Shown here: one piece after another, positions 28,808 through 37,662 of the stretch
How the letters are laid out: the number at the start of each line of letters is the position of its first letter
Numbering within the stretch: the stretch's first letter is position 1
Position numbers and translations under genes: made by a program
Notes under the pieces: generated by a model
What the model saw: only the letters and a program-made list of their open reading frames with translations
Told to the model about the DNA's origin: nothing
The model's database searches: none
Source: Psychrobacter sp. Choline-02u-9
Lineage (GTDB): Bacteria > Pseudomonadota > Gammaproteobacteria > Pseudomonadales > Moraxellaceae
DNA: 64,000 nucleotides
Direction of reading: 5' to 3'
Assembly (NCBI RefSeq): GCF_002836505.1
Contig: NZ_PJBF01000040.1
Location: forward strand, 310,001 to 374,000

Positions 28808-29728
28808 ATGCAAAAAATTCTTGATGATATTGCTGCAGAGATGGCAAGAGAAACTGACCGCGGCAAAGTCGCAGATTATATCCCTCAATTGGCTCATATT
28901 GATCCTAATCAGTTCGGTATAGCCGTAGCGACTCCTGATGGGCATATGTATGCAGCAGGTGATGCAAGCACTCTGTTTTCCATCCAAAGTATCTCTAAGG
29001 TATTTACCTTAACCATTGGTCTTGGCAAGCTAGGCGATACACTTTGGACACACGTCGGACGCGAACCATCTGGCGATCCTTTTAATTCAATTGTGATGCT
29101 CGAGCATGAGTCTGGCCGACCGCGCAACCCATTTATCAATGCTGGTGCCATTGCCGTGGTGGATGCTATTATGATGGGGCATAAACCTAAAGAAACACTG
29201 GGTGAAATCCTGCAGTTTGTTCACCTCATTGCAGATGATGAGTCAATTCGCTTTGATCATAAAGTAGCGGCTTCTGAGATGGCGCACAAGGACCGAAATG
29301 CCTCTCTGGCGCACTTTATGAAATCCTTTGGTCGTTTAAAACACGATGTGGATAATGTATTAGGTACGTATTTTCATCAGTGCTCGATTGCAATGAACTG
29401 TCAACAGCTGGCTAGTGCCGGTCTTTATTTAGTGTCTAACGGAGTTGATAAGCACTCAGGAGTACGTGTAATCAATGAAAAAAGAGCACGCCGTATTAAC
29501 TCATTGATGATGATGTGTGGTCATTATGATGGTTCTGGCGAATTTGCTTACCGTGTGGGCTTACCAGGCAAAAGTGGTGTTGGTGGCGGTATTTTGACGA
29601 TAGCACCTGGTAAAGGGTCTATCGCTGTCTGGTCGCCAGGGCTTGATCATGTAGGTAACTCTAAGCTTGGACTAAAAGCACTAGAGCGCTTCGTACAAAA
29701 AACTGGCTGGTCGGTTTTTGCAGAATAA
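28808..29728 (+). CDS. glsA: glutaminase A
   Basis: 306-residue serine-dependent beta-lactamase-like glutaminase hydrolysing glutamine to glutamate and ammonia. FSIQSISK places the catalytic pair at Ser61 and Lys64; [13 protein letters not shown], and [18 protein letters not shown] are conserved. Length equals that of the E. coli enzymes. Glutaminase release of ammonia supports acid tolerance in enterics. The gene lies inside the Ter island between the TerC-like gene and the second terD but with its own flanking spacers, so a functional link is only suggested by position. No strong ribosome site precedes the ATG. Confidence 0.93.
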   Translation: MQKILDDIAAEMARETDRGKVADYIPQLAHIDPNQFGIAVATPDGHMYAAGDASTLFSIQSISKVFTLTIGLGKLGDTLWTHVGREPSGDPFNSIVMLEHESGRPRNPFINAGAIAVVDAIMMGHKPKETLGEILQFVHLIADDESIRFDHKVAASEMAHKDRNASLAHFMKSFGRLKHDVDNVLGTYFHQCSIAMNCQQLASAGLYLVSNGVDKHSGVRVINEKRARRINSLMMMCGHYDGSGEFAYRVGLPGKSGVGGGILTIAPGKGSIAVWSPGLDHVGNSKLGLKALERFVQKTGWSVFAE

Positions 29729-30182
29729 GAGATACATGTCTATTTGTCTAAATAGGTTTTTTATATAATGCCAAGCTCTCATACTAGCTGCGAAGCATAC
29801 CTAAGCCATGAGTTAGTTTGTTCTAAGCCCATATAGTCAGTCGGTGCTTTTTAAAGCGATTGTTTTATCTAAGCTACCTTTGTGCTAAATCCCTTTTGTA
29901 TGAAACATTACTTTTCATAACAATATCTTAACGACTATTGCTAAGTTGATTAGAAATTATCAAAGATACAGAAGTATTATGTCCCTTAGTAAGCATATAG
30001 TAAGCGCACAAAATACGCCTTGCTTAGTGAGCAAACGCTTAGTATAGTAAAACGTAATGATATGCAGGGCATAGCGTACAGGTAAGTTTTTATTATTTGC
30101 TCTGAGATATCAGTCACTGCACAACTTTTAGTTTATTTTTTATCAATCAATCCACTTAACTATTAATCCAAAGGATATTTGT
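29729..30182. other. intergenic region upstream of second terD
   Basis: 454 AT-rich bases without a convincing gene. It contains a dyad TTGAT-N8-ATCAA at 29946-29963, whose 8-base spacing is not the FNR spacing. The terD promoter should lie here. Confidence 0.45.
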
Positions 30183-30758
30183 ATGGCTATTAGCTTAACA
30201 AAAGGCGGCAACGTAAACTTATCAAAAGAAGCGCCAGGTTTAACTAACATTACAGTCGGTCTAGGCTGGGATCCACGTGCCACTGACGGCCAAGAGTTTG
30301 ACTTAGATGCAATCGGTTTCTTGATTAACGAAGCAGGCAAAGTCCGTAACGACCAAGATTTTATCTTTTTCAATAACCTAAAATCAGACAACGGCGCTGT
30401 TGAGCATACTGGTGATAACCGTACTGGCGAAGGCGATGGCGATGATGAGAAAATCAAAATCAATCTTGCGAGCATTCCAGCTGACGTCAACAAAGTAGCT
30501 ATCTGTGCCATCATCTATGAAGGCCAAGCACGTAACCAAAACTTCGGTCAAGTTGGTGATGCTTATATTCGCGTTGTAAACGACAATGGCGAATCTGAAA
30601 TCGCTCGTTATGACCTATCAGAAGACGGCAGCACTGAAACAGCGATGATTTTCGGTGAATTATATCGTCACAGCGGTGATTGGAAATTCCGTGCGGTCGG
30701 TCAAGGCTTCAGCGGTGGTCTTGGACCATTAGCAGCCTCTTATGGCGTAAATGTTTAA
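30183..30758 (+). CDS. terD: TerD family stress protein (second copy)
   Basis: 191 residues, collinear with the copy at 26686 ([13 protein letters not shown] start, [23 protein letters not shown] calcium motif, [19 protein letters not shown] end). Both copies keep the acidic Ca2+-binding residues. AAGGATA precedes the ATG. It begins a + strand run with the AIM24-type gene and the third terD. Which copy corresponds to TerD and which to TerE of plasmid operons cannot be told from sequence by eye. Confidence 0.93.
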   Translation: MAISLTKGGNVNLSKEAPGLTNITVGLGWDPRATDGQEFDLDAIGFLINEAGKVRNDQDFIFFNNLKSDNGAVEHTGDNRTGEGDGDDEKIKINLASIPADVNKVAICAIIYEGQARNQNFGQVGDAYIRVVNDNGESEIARYDLSEDGSTETAMIFGELYRHSGDWKFRAVGQGFSGGLGPLAASYGVNV

Positions 30759-30793
30759 CGTTAAGACCAACGTAAACGTTTAGCAAGCCAATT

Positions 30794-30819
30794 ATCATAA
30801 TCAGACGTCTGGTTATGAT
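30794..30819. repeat. 26-bp near-perfect palindrome downstream of second terD
   Basis: The two 13-base halves (beginning ATCATAATCAGAC) pair completely except for one T-G pair, with no loop. It lies 36 bases after the terD stop and before a weaker hairpin. It could be an operator or a structure in the mRNA. Confidence 0.4.
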
Positions 30820-30825
30820 CTAATG

Positions 30826-30862
30826 AGCCATCAAGTGTGCCCCTTTAACGCATTTGATGGCT
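30826..30862 (+). terminator. possible terminator after second terD
   Basis: AGCCATCAA and TTGATGGCT form a perfect 9-bp stem with a 19-base loop followed by TTAAATTTAAT. The large loop makes it weak. Confidence 0.5.
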
Positions 30863-30964
30863 TTAAATTTAATTGGCTTATCATTAAAAGCTATAGAGCA
30901 CATAAAAGCACACGCACACATTAAGAGCATTCAACAAAGATATTAGAATAAGGATTTGCAAGCC

Positions 30965-31717
30965 ATGGCCGCAACATTCAGTTTAATCGGTACTATTGAA
31001 CCTTTTTTGCATTGTAATCTTAAAAAAGGCGATTCAATTTATTGTGAGGCCAATGCGATGGTAATGATGGAGTCCAATCTTGAGCTGAAAGGTAAGCTAC
31101 AAGGTGGGCTGATGCAGTCACTGATGCGCCGCTTTGCAAACGATGAATCGTTGTTCCAACAGCAGATTGAGGCAGTTAATGGTGAAGGCGACTGTTTGCT
31201 TGCGCCCACGCTCGATGGTGATATGCAAATCATAGAAGTTGGTAAGCAGCAGTATACATTGAGTGATGGTGCGTTTGTCGCGGCTCAAACTGGCGTCGAT
31301 ATCAGAGCCAATATTCAGCGCAATTTAGGCGGTGCAGTGTTTGGTGATACAGGCGGCTTTATGGTGATGCAGACCCAAGGTCAAGGCCAAGTCGTGGTAT
31401 CTGGTTTTGGCTCGTTGTTTGAGATTGATGTTACACCAGACAAAGACGTCATTATTGATAACGGTCATGTGGTCTGCTGGGATTCGAACCTTGAATACAA
31501 GTTGTCAGTTTCGACCAGTAAGAAAAAAGGCATCATGAGCAATATTATTAACTCTGTCACCAGTGGTGAAGGTATGGTTCTGAACTTCTCAGGAAGTGGC
31601 AAAGTCATTATTTGCTCGCGCAATCGTGACAGTTATCAAGGTTGGATACAAAGCGTCCTAGGTAGTAGCTCAGGCGGACGTGGCGGCGGTGGTGGCTTTT
31701 TAGACAATATCTTATAG
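30965..31717 (+). CDS. AIM24 family protein (TIGR00266 type)
   Basis: 250 residues from ATG 30965, selected because AAGGA lies 10 bases before it; a TTG three codons upstream is less likely. The protein is beta-rich with the AIM24 pattern: an N-terminal jelly-roll half (KKGDSIYCEANAMVMME), then GGFMVMQTQGQGQVVVSGFG and VIDNGHVVCWDSNLEYK, and a glycine-rich tail of about 15 residues (SSSGGRGGGGGF). Such proteins commonly occur next to TerD genes; molecular function is unknown. It lies between two terD genes on one strand, and is probably a component of the same stress system. Confidence 0.85.
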   Translation: MAATFSLIGTIEPFLHCNLKKGDSIYCEANAMVMMESNLELKGKLQGGLMQSLMRRFANDESLFQQQIEAVNGEGDCLLAPTLDGDMQIIEVGKQQYTLSDGAFVAAQTGVDIRANIQRNLGGAVFGDTGGFMVMQTQGQGQVVVSGFGSLFEIDVTPDKDVIIDNGHVVCWDSNLEYKLSVSTSKKKGIMSNIINSVTSGEGMVLNFSGSGKVIICSRNRDSYQGWIQSVLGSSSGGRGGGGGFLDNIL

Positions 31718-31793
31718 TGCATTTCGCAATTTATCACACTCTTTAGCATTATTTTTAAACGGTTTTATTCACAATTATTATAAGGATACTCAC

Positions 31794-32402
31794 ATGGCAG
31801 TTAGTCTTCAAAAAGGTCAAAAAATCTCCCTAAGCAAAGAAGCTGGTGGCGAGCTAACTCAAGTTAAACTAGGTCTAGGCTGGGATGTCGCGCAAGGGCC
31901 ACAGGATAAAAAAGGTGGCTTCTTAGGAAAATTATTCGGCGGCGGTTCTGGCGGCGACTCTATCGATTTAGATGCTTCATGCATCATGTTCGATGCTAAC
32001 AAGCAAGCGGTCGATGCCATTTGGTTCAGTCAGCTAAAATCGAAAGATGGCAGTATCGTGCATACTGGTGACAACCGTACTGGCGACGGTGATGGCGATG
32101 ATGAAGTCATCAACGTCGATCTCTCAAGAGTACCTGCCAATGTGGTCTCATTGGTATTTACGGTCAATAGCTTTACCGGTCAAACGTTTGAAACGGTAGA
32201 AAATGCGTTTTGCCGTATCGTTAATGCCAATAATAATAGCGAAGTAGCACGTTATAATTTGTCTGCACAAGGTGGACATACAGCGATGGTAATGGCAAAG
32301 GTCTATCGTCATAACAATGAATGGAAAATGCATGCGATTGGCGAGACAGCTTCTGGCCGTACTTTCCACGACTTAATGCCTGCTATTACTCCGCATGCAT
32401 AA
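31794..32402 (+). CDS. TerD family stress protein with glycine-rich insert (third copy)
   Basis: 202-residue TerD-domain protein. It keeps SIDLDASCIMFD and the calcium motif GDNRTGDGDGDDE, but has an insert at about residues 35-55 (KKGGFLGKLFGGGSGG) between the first strands and the acidic motif, and its C-terminus (GETASGRTFHDLMPAI) differs from the other two. The insert is like that of TerZ or TerX-type family members. AAGGATA precedes the ATG, and it starts 76 bases after the AIM24 gene, likely co-transcribed. Confidence 0.9.
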   Translation: MAVSLQKGQKISLSKEAGGELTQVKLGLGWDVAQGPQDKKGGFLGKLFGGGSGGDSIDLDASCIMFDANKQAVDAIWFSQLKSKDGSIVHTGDNRTGDGDGDDEVINVDLSRVPANVVSLVFTVNSFTGQTFETVENAFCRIVNANNNSEVARYNLSAQGGHTAMVMAKVYRHNNEWKMHAIGETASGRTFHDLMPAITPHA

Positions 32403-32414
32403 TGGACTTGAGAC

Positions 32415-32444
32415 TTTAACTAGATTATTACCAATCTAGTTAAA
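32415..32444. repeat. perfect 12-bp-stem hairpin after the third TerD gene
   Basis: TTTAACTAGATT and AATCTAGTTAAA flank a 6-base loop, 13 bases after the stop. It stands immediately before a second, GC-rich hairpin (32455-32497), giving a tandem pair between convergent genes. Confidence 0.6.
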
Positions 32445-32454
32445 TAGTTTATTT

Positions 32455-32497
32455 CAAAAAAGAGCGGCCCATCTATCAGTAGATGGGCCGCTCTTTT
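32455..32497. terminator. strong bidirectional terminator between terD and terA-like genes
   Basis: AAAGAGCGGCCCATCTA and TAGATGGGCCGCTCTTT form a 17-bp perfect stem with a 4-base loop and A/T tracts on both sides. Confidence 0.92.
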
Positions 32498-32525
32498 ATG
32501 TTTATTATTTAGATCTTAAAAAACA

Positions 32526-33800
32526 CTATTTACGTCCACGCTTCCAGCTAAAGCCCCAATTAAACGCTTTGTCCATCTCTTGATGACCTTTGAAATATTG
32601 GTTGATACGCTCAACATTGATACTGCCTTGTTGATTGACCAAACGGGCAATGGCACACATCGGTAAGTTACCAGCACCTTCGGTCAAACGTGTCTCAATC
32701 GGTGATTGCTCTGGCACATGGATAGTCACGACCCCATCGGTTTTTTCCCAGTTAGGTGCGCCTTCGTAGATAAATGCAAAGATAAATACCTCTTCAATCT
32801 GCGACCATTGCTGACCATTGATATCCAGCCATTCACCGCCACTTACCTGCCCCGTTCTATCATCCGCACGTAGGCAAACATAAGGCGCTGATTGTAAACT
32901 ACCAAAGCGATTACCTAACGCTTGAATCAGGGTTTTTTCACCATTTTTTAGATGAATCATAGCGCCGACATCTAGATCGATACTGCTTGATTGATGCTGC
33001 TTAAATAAATCACCCAGTATGCCTTTCTTGGGCGCTGCTTTATCATTTTGCGGGCGTTGATTCCAATCTAAATTGACCGAAATTTTGCCGAAATCATCAC
33101 GTTTCTTAAGATTGATGCTAGATTGGTTTTTGGTTAAGGTTATTTTACTTAAGTTAATCGAAGGACTGGCAGGAATCGGTGGTGGGTTGTTAGTTTGAGA
33201 CGTGTTGCCTGCTTTCTGCGTATTGATTGGTCGCTGCGTGTTGATAGGTTGAGTTTGGCTTTGTGCAGGGTTATGATTTTGAGCAGGTGCGTCATCAGCG
33301 ATTTCCACACCAAAATGCTCAGATAAAGGTTTTAACCCTCCCTCAAATCCTTGGGCGATAAAACGAAATTTCCAGCTTCCTTGTCTTCGATAGCATTCAG
33401 CCAATATAATGGCTTTTTCATTACGTCCAGCACTACTCAGTTGACAGGTCATTAGCACCTGACTACCCTGTAAGACTTGAATGTCCACATCGCCAACTTG
33501 TGATAATGTTTGCGCACTAGAGAACGCTAGGGCAATTTTCTCAATAGTTGCAGGCTGTGCAGACAAATTGACATCAAAAAAACCATCACTGTCATGACCA
33601 CGGAAGCTAACACTACCATCATCGCTACGTGTCTGACCATAAAATATCATGTCACCATCACCGCGCACTTTGCCGTCATTAGTCAGGCGATAAGCAGCAC
33701 AATCGATAGCATTTTGGCTTAAAATACGAATGCTAATATTGTCAGTCGGTAGTGGCGCATTGGCACCTGCAATTAGTTTTTGAGGTTGGTTTTGACTCAT
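32526..33800 (-). CDS. TerA-like protein with two divergent TerD-type domains
   Basis: 424 residues from the ATG at 33800, which is better spaced from AAAGGA than the ATG one codon earlier. Domain 1 (about residues 10-170) follows the TerD pattern but its calcium loop is degenerate (GQTRSDDGSVSFRGHDSDG) and it ends GQGFEGGLKPLSEHFGVEI. A Gln/Pro/Thr-rich linker (170-215, repeated PINTQ) joins domain 2 (215-424), which has SSIDLDVGAMIHL and RADDRTG and ends in NWGFSWKRGRK, as TerA proteins do. It is on the opposite strand from the TerD genes and converges on them. A name such as TerA or generic TerD family protein is equally defensible. Confidence 0.82.
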   Translation of the reverse strand: MSQNQPQKLIAGANAPLPTDNISIRILSQNAIDCAAYRLTNDGKVRGDGDMIFYGQTRSDDGSVSFRGHDSDGFFDVNLSAQPATIEKIALAFSSAQTLSQVGDVDIQVLQGSQVLMTCQLSSAGRNEKAIILAECYRRQGSWKFRFIAQGFEGGLKPLSEHFGVEIADDAPAQNHNPAQSQTQPINTQRPINTQKAGNTSQTNNPPPIPASPSINLSKITLTKNQSSINLKKRDDFGKISVNLDWNQRPQNDKAAPKKGILGDLFKQHQSSSIDLDVGAMIHLKNGEKTLIQALGNRFGSLQSAPYVCLRADDRTGQVSGGEWLDINGQQWSQIEEVFIFAFIYEGAPNWEKTDGVVTIHVPEQSPIETRLTEGAGNLPMCAIARLVNQQGSINVERINQYFKGHQEMDKAFNWGFSWKRGRK

Positions 33801-34088
33801 CATACGTCCTTTAGATTATTTATTATGCTGTTGTCATTGTCATGCTGACTGTCGTCATATAGTAGCATGGATATTATGAAAATTTTGAACCAGACAATCG
33901 CGATATAAGCGCTAAAGTCGTCCTTACAAATCCCTATGACTATTTTATTAGAGGCGTTTATAACGCATATCATTTGTATATAATACGTCCTATTAAACCG
34001 TATACCTTTGCTAATATTACTACTAGATTTGCAGTAGCAATATTGACTTGCCCATTCCCCTACACCTAATGATAACGCTGAGAGAATT

Positions 34089-35240
34089 ATGAATAATCTT
34101 GCTGACAATAGTAACCCTTCAATGCCAGTAGCGGCGTGGTTAGCTGAAGGTCAATCTAGCCAGCGTGATATGTTGGAGAGCTTACAAAGTCTAAAGAGCA
34201 AATCAAACAGTCCTTCAAACAACCCTTTTCAAGTTATTGCCTCACATCGTCATGATAGGCCTGAGATTTTCGAATTCGCCGATATGGTTTATCGCGAGCC
34301 ATCTGACTCGATTATAGATACTGATATCCAAATGACTGATGAAACTGCCATACCACGCTGGCAGTTCGTATTGGAGCAAGCTCAAAAGCATAACGTAAAA
34401 GTACTGCTGACTGGGCGCAATGGTATTGATTATGAAGTGCATCGTGAGAAATTTGACGCTGCTGGTATTCGCTTATTGACGGGCGCAACCAGCGTAACAG
34501 CACTAGAATCAATCGATGATAAATTTGCTTTTATGCAGCATTGTCACACTCATAACATTCCAGCGGCAGACGCATGGCGTTTTAATAATACGGCGGAGCT
34601 TGAGGATTTATTAGCCAAATATGGTGACCAACCTCTATGCGTGAAACCTGTTGTCGGTATTTTTGCACAAGGGTTTTGGCGACTAGACACTGGTAAAGAA
34701 TATGACGAGCAGTACGATAGCTTTGAGCACTTATATTTCACTGAAGAGAAAAAAATCAACACAGCTCAGTTTGTGAATGCCTATACCAACAGCCAAATGG
34801 TACACGAGCGCCCTATTCCAATGCTGCTAATGCCTTATCTGTCAGGGCAAGAGTACTCTATCGATGTAGTCTGTGAATATGGCGAAGTCCTAGCTGCTGT
34901 CACTCGTCATAAAACAGGAAAGATACAACACGTTGGTTATGAGCAGTCTGTCATGGATGTCGTAATCCCACTGATTAGGGCTTTTGGCTGTGATGGCATC
35001 GTCAGTGTACAAACCAAAGCTGATGATAGTGGTCAACACCGAGTTCTTGAGATTAATAGCCGTCCATCAGGTGGTATTGGTTATACTTCTCATAGTGGGA
35101 TCGACTTAACGCAAGTCGGATTTTCTTATTGGTTGGGGCTATCAGAGAAACCTAACTTAGAGACCAATATTCAGCATATTGAACCATGCCAAGTACGCTC
35201 TATTATGATGAGTGTCAAAATTGAAAAGGATGACGAATGA
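34089..35240 (+). CDS. ATP-grasp enzyme of the Ter biosynthetic module
   Basis: 383 residues. After an N-terminal Rossmann-like part (about residues 1-140, with LLTGRNGIDYEVH) comes the ATP-grasp fold: SIDDKFAFMQHCHTHNIP, PLCVKPVVGIFAQGFWRL (nucleotide-binding lysine), MPYLSGQEYSIDVV, and RVLEINSRPSGGIGYTSHSGIDL containing the metal-binding E-x-N. These enzymes ligate a carboxylate to an amine or thiol via an acyl phosphate. In Ter clusters an ATP-grasp protein accompanies PRTases, HAD and CitE-like enzymes. Divergent from the TerA-like gene across 288 bases; GAGAG precedes the ATG. Substrate unknown. Confidence 0.85.
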   Translation: MNNLADNSNPSMPVAAWLAEGQSSQRDMLESLQSLKSKSNSPSNNPFQVIASHRHDRPEIFEFADMVYREPSDSIIDTDIQMTDETAIPRWQFVLEQAQKHNVKVLLTGRNGIDYEVHREKFDAAGIRLLTGATSVTALESIDDKFAFMQHCHTHNIPAADAWRFNNTAELEDLLAKYGDQPLCVKPVVGIFAQGFWRLDTGKEYDEQYDSFEHLYFTEEKKINTAQFVNAYTNSQMVHERPIPMLLMPYLSGQEYSIDVVCEYGEVLAAVTRHKTGKIQHVGYEQSVMDVVIPLIRAFGCDGIVSVQTKADDSGQHRVLEINSRPSGGIGYTSHSGIDLTQVGFSYWLGLSEKPNLETNIQHIEPCQVRSIMMSVKIEKDDE

Positions 35241-35287
35241 ATGGTCCGCTAGGCATGCACGTGGTTAGTAAATGATTTGAATAGGCA

Positions 35288-35328
35288 CAAAAAAAGGTTT
35301 TTAGATTAATATCTAAAAACCTTTTTTA
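35288..35328. terminator. bidirectional terminator between ATP-grasp and MHYT genes
   Basis: AAAAAAGGTTTTTAGAT and ATCTAAAAACCTTTTTT form a 17-bp stem with a TAAT loop between convergent genes. Confidence 0.88.
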
Positions 35329-35370
35329 CTATCTTCATTCTTGAAAAGTATCAAAAATGAGCGTTTAAAA

Positions 35371-36111
35371 TTACTCGCCAAAGGCTAGTGTCGCTTGCTT
35401 AGGTGCATTTTTAGAAGCAATGACCCATAGTAAGCTCAATACGATTGCTGAACCGATGAAGATCATAATAGATGAAGAGATGGCACCTGCATGGGTATAA
35501 TCCATAGGCATTGTGTGATCAGTCATCGTCATTTCCATCGCGGCTATACCAGTGTAATGCATACCACAAACGGCAAGACCCATGATGAAGGCACTACCAA
35601 AACGCTGTAATGTACCACGTAGATTGAATGCCAACCATAGCGCAGCGATAGCAGCTGCGATAGCAATCACAATCGATAGGATAAGCAGCGGTATATTGTA
35701 CGACATGGTAGCGTCCATCTGCATAGAGGCCATACCGGTATAATGCATGGCTGCAACACCCAGTCCAGTAAGTACGCCGCCACCGATTAGCTTAGCAACG
35801 CTTGGCTCACCGCGACCTACGATGACAATACCGACTGCAACGAAACAAATCGCGAGTAGCATTGAGACAATTGTTAACCCTAAGTCATAGGTCACAGGCA
35901 TTTTCATATCTACTGCCATCATACCGATATAGTGCATAGACCAAATCGCACCACCGATAGCAATCGATGATAGCGCTACCCAAAAATACAAATCTGTTCC
36001 TGGCTTGGCAGAAGGTACTCGAATGGCAAGGTTTAAGCCAACATAAGAACCAAATACTGCAATGGCGTATGAGACCAACACCAAAAGTAAGTTATATTCA
36101 ACTTCCATCAT
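35371..36111 (-). CDS. stand-alone MHYT-domain membrane sensor
   Basis: 246-residue protein with seven hydrophobic segments and three copies of the MHYT signature (WSMHYIGMM, AAMHYTGMA, CGMHYTGIA), which are thought to bind a metal, perhaps copper, and sense oxygen, CO or NO. There is no GGDEF, EAL or kinase domain attached, unlike many MHYT proteins, so any output must come through a partner. The most likely partner is the V4R-like protein encoded 122 bases upstream on the same strand. The first of two ATGs is preceded by AAAGGC. Confidence 0.85.
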   Translation of the reverse strand: MMEVEYNLLLVLVSYAIAVFGSYVGLNLAIRVPSAKPGTDLYFWVALSSIAIGGAIWSMHYIGMMAVDMKMPVTYDLGLTIVSMLLAICFVAVGIVIVGRGEPSVAKLIGGGVLTGLGVAAMHYTGMASMQMDATMSYNIPLLILSIVIAIAAAIAALWLAFNLRGTLQRFGSAFIMGLAVCGMHYTGIAAMEMTMTDHTMPMDYTHAGAISSSIMIFIGSAIVLSLLWVIASKNAPKQATLAFGE

Positions 36112-36233
36112 TTTTTTGCCTTTTATCTATCATAAGAATTGAGTCAAATAACGTTACTTTTATTGCAACACGGTGCGTCATTCACTCGTTGATTTTTTTG
36201 CATAGACATGAAATTATCTACACACAGTTTTTC

Positions 36234-36941
36234 TTACCCAATGGTAAATTCGCAAATATTGGTACTGCCTGCGCCGCAGTTAGTCTCTTCAACTTGAACC
36301 ACATCTATAGCAGGGTTGCTTGCCAAAAAGCCTTCTATATAACCTACAATAAAATGGCATCCTGAGTGAGTATGATCTGACGACTTACAGAACGGACATT
36401 TGATTAAATAAATTACATTGTTTTTTGCTTTAACTTTAGATAGGCCTTTTAGTGCTGGCACAAGCTCACGAGTAATCGTAGTAGGCATCTTCAGTGGACT
36501 ACCAAGTGAATAATCACGCTGGTAAATGCCGCCACCAACCTTACGACCCAATTCTTGCAATGCCGTCACACGTCGCTCAATAGGCAAACTATCTTCATAC
36601 TGGCTGACAATATCTGCTATTTTAGGGTAATAAGCACCAATGGCTGATAAGACGCTTTTCTCATCCAATGTCTTTTTTGCAGGGGCAGCTGACGATCCGC
36701 CTTCTTCTTCTATTTCTAGATTAAAAAGCGTACAACCTTCAATTGAAGACAAGTCATCGATTAGATCTTCCTGCGTTTTAGAGCCCAGGCTTCTTGCGAT
36801 CACATGAATGATATTACCACCATTCTCTGAAGGTTCTTGCTTTTGGGAGACTAGCTGATAACCTGCTTTGATAAGCGGCGAAATAACATTGACCAGACGA
36901 ATACGTTCAGAAGACGTTTCTAATGCACAAGAGAATTTCAC
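36234..36941 (-). CDS. V4R-like domain protein, probable sensor
   Basis: 235 residues from GTG 36941, with AGGAG six bases before it. The N-terminal part (1-85) resembles a small alpha/beta regulatory domain. The C-terminal 150 residues follow the V4R pattern: YYPKIADIVSQYEDSL, LGRKVGGGIYQRD, then CPFC at about 180, SGCHFIVGYIEGFLA, and the terminal VEETNCGAGSTNICEFTIG, where V4R proteins carry the conserved cysteines. V4R domains bind small molecules, often via metal or heme. The assignment rests on this C-terminal pattern only. Likely co-transcribed with the MHYT gene. Confidence 0.6.
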   Translation of the reverse strand: MKFSCALETSSERIRLVNVISPLIKAGYQLVSQKQEPSENGGNIIHVIARSLGSKTQEDLIDDLSSIEGCTLFNLEIEEEGGSSAAPAKKTLDEKSVLSAIGAYYPKIADIVSQYEDSLPIERRVTALQELGRKVGGGIYQRDYSLGSPLKMPTTITRELVPALKGLSKVKAKNNVIYLIKCPFCKSSDHTHSGCHFIVGYIEGFLASNPAIDVVQVEETNCGAGSTNICEFTIG

Positions 36942-37662
36942 AGAGCACTCCTTTTCTTAAAATACTGTTACGCTTTCTTATATCAAGCTATCTAGATAAG
37001 CTAATGTGAATAACGTTTCAAAGGTCCACCAACTGACTTTCTCACAATATAAAAAATATTCAGACATCAACCACACAATAGTTTTTGTATATCTTTTATA
37101 TTATAAGAAATGAACTATATTCAGTAGATGAAATTTCGATTTTTATAGTTATTAAGCATACAAGTGCTCTAACTACTAGAAATTCATTAATCGCGAAACA
37201 GTAACAAGCTTGAAAATAAGATTAGAATTAATAGTTTTGAATCAGATCCTATTTTTAAACTTTACAGATAACATTTGGTCACAGTAGAGTTACTAAATAG
37301 CAATAGATTTTGATTGTATTATCACCGGAATCCTGTTTTGTAGCAATACACTATATGGCTTTGTCCGATAAGTGGCTCCATTAGCCGACAAATGGCTAGA
37401 CTATAAAACCCCATCATTATTTTCTAAAAGTAATTAATTATTAAAAGGAATTCCAAAACTATTTAAACCTATATATCTTGATATATCTATTATGCAATTA
37501 ATCTTAACTGTATATTAAAACATCTATTAATGTTTTCTCTTTGTAGAATGGTAGGTTCGAAATAAAATCAAAAACCTTTGTATAGTCAGACTTTAGTCTC
37601 AAGGATAAAATCATTAAACAATAAAAATAATTATAATCACGCAAATAAACTAAGGAAATGTG
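36942..37662. other. long AT-rich intergenic region upstream of the TerD-protease operon
   Basis: About 720 bases, markedly AT-rich, divergent, with no convincing gene. It has a tandem 13-base near-repeat at 37366-37397 and AT-rich stretches where promoters for both directions must lie. Its size and composition stand out from other spacers here. Confidence 0.5.
37366..37397. repeat. tandem direct repeat, 19-base period
   Basis: CCGATAAGTGGCT and CCGACAAATGGCT (11 of 13 identical) start 19 bases apart, about two helical turns, 270-300 bases upstream of the TerD-protease operon. Possible regulator-binding pair. Confidence 0.35.

Noticed and set aside
29946..29963. TTGAT-N8-ATCAA dyad as an FNR site upstream of terD
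   Set aside because: The FNR/ANR consensus needs a four-base spacer; the eight-base gap does not fit.
31480..31500. GGATTCGAACC-like sequence resembling a tRNA T-arm
   Set aside because: It falls inside the AIM24-type coding sequence and no acceptor stem or anticodon arm can be built around it.
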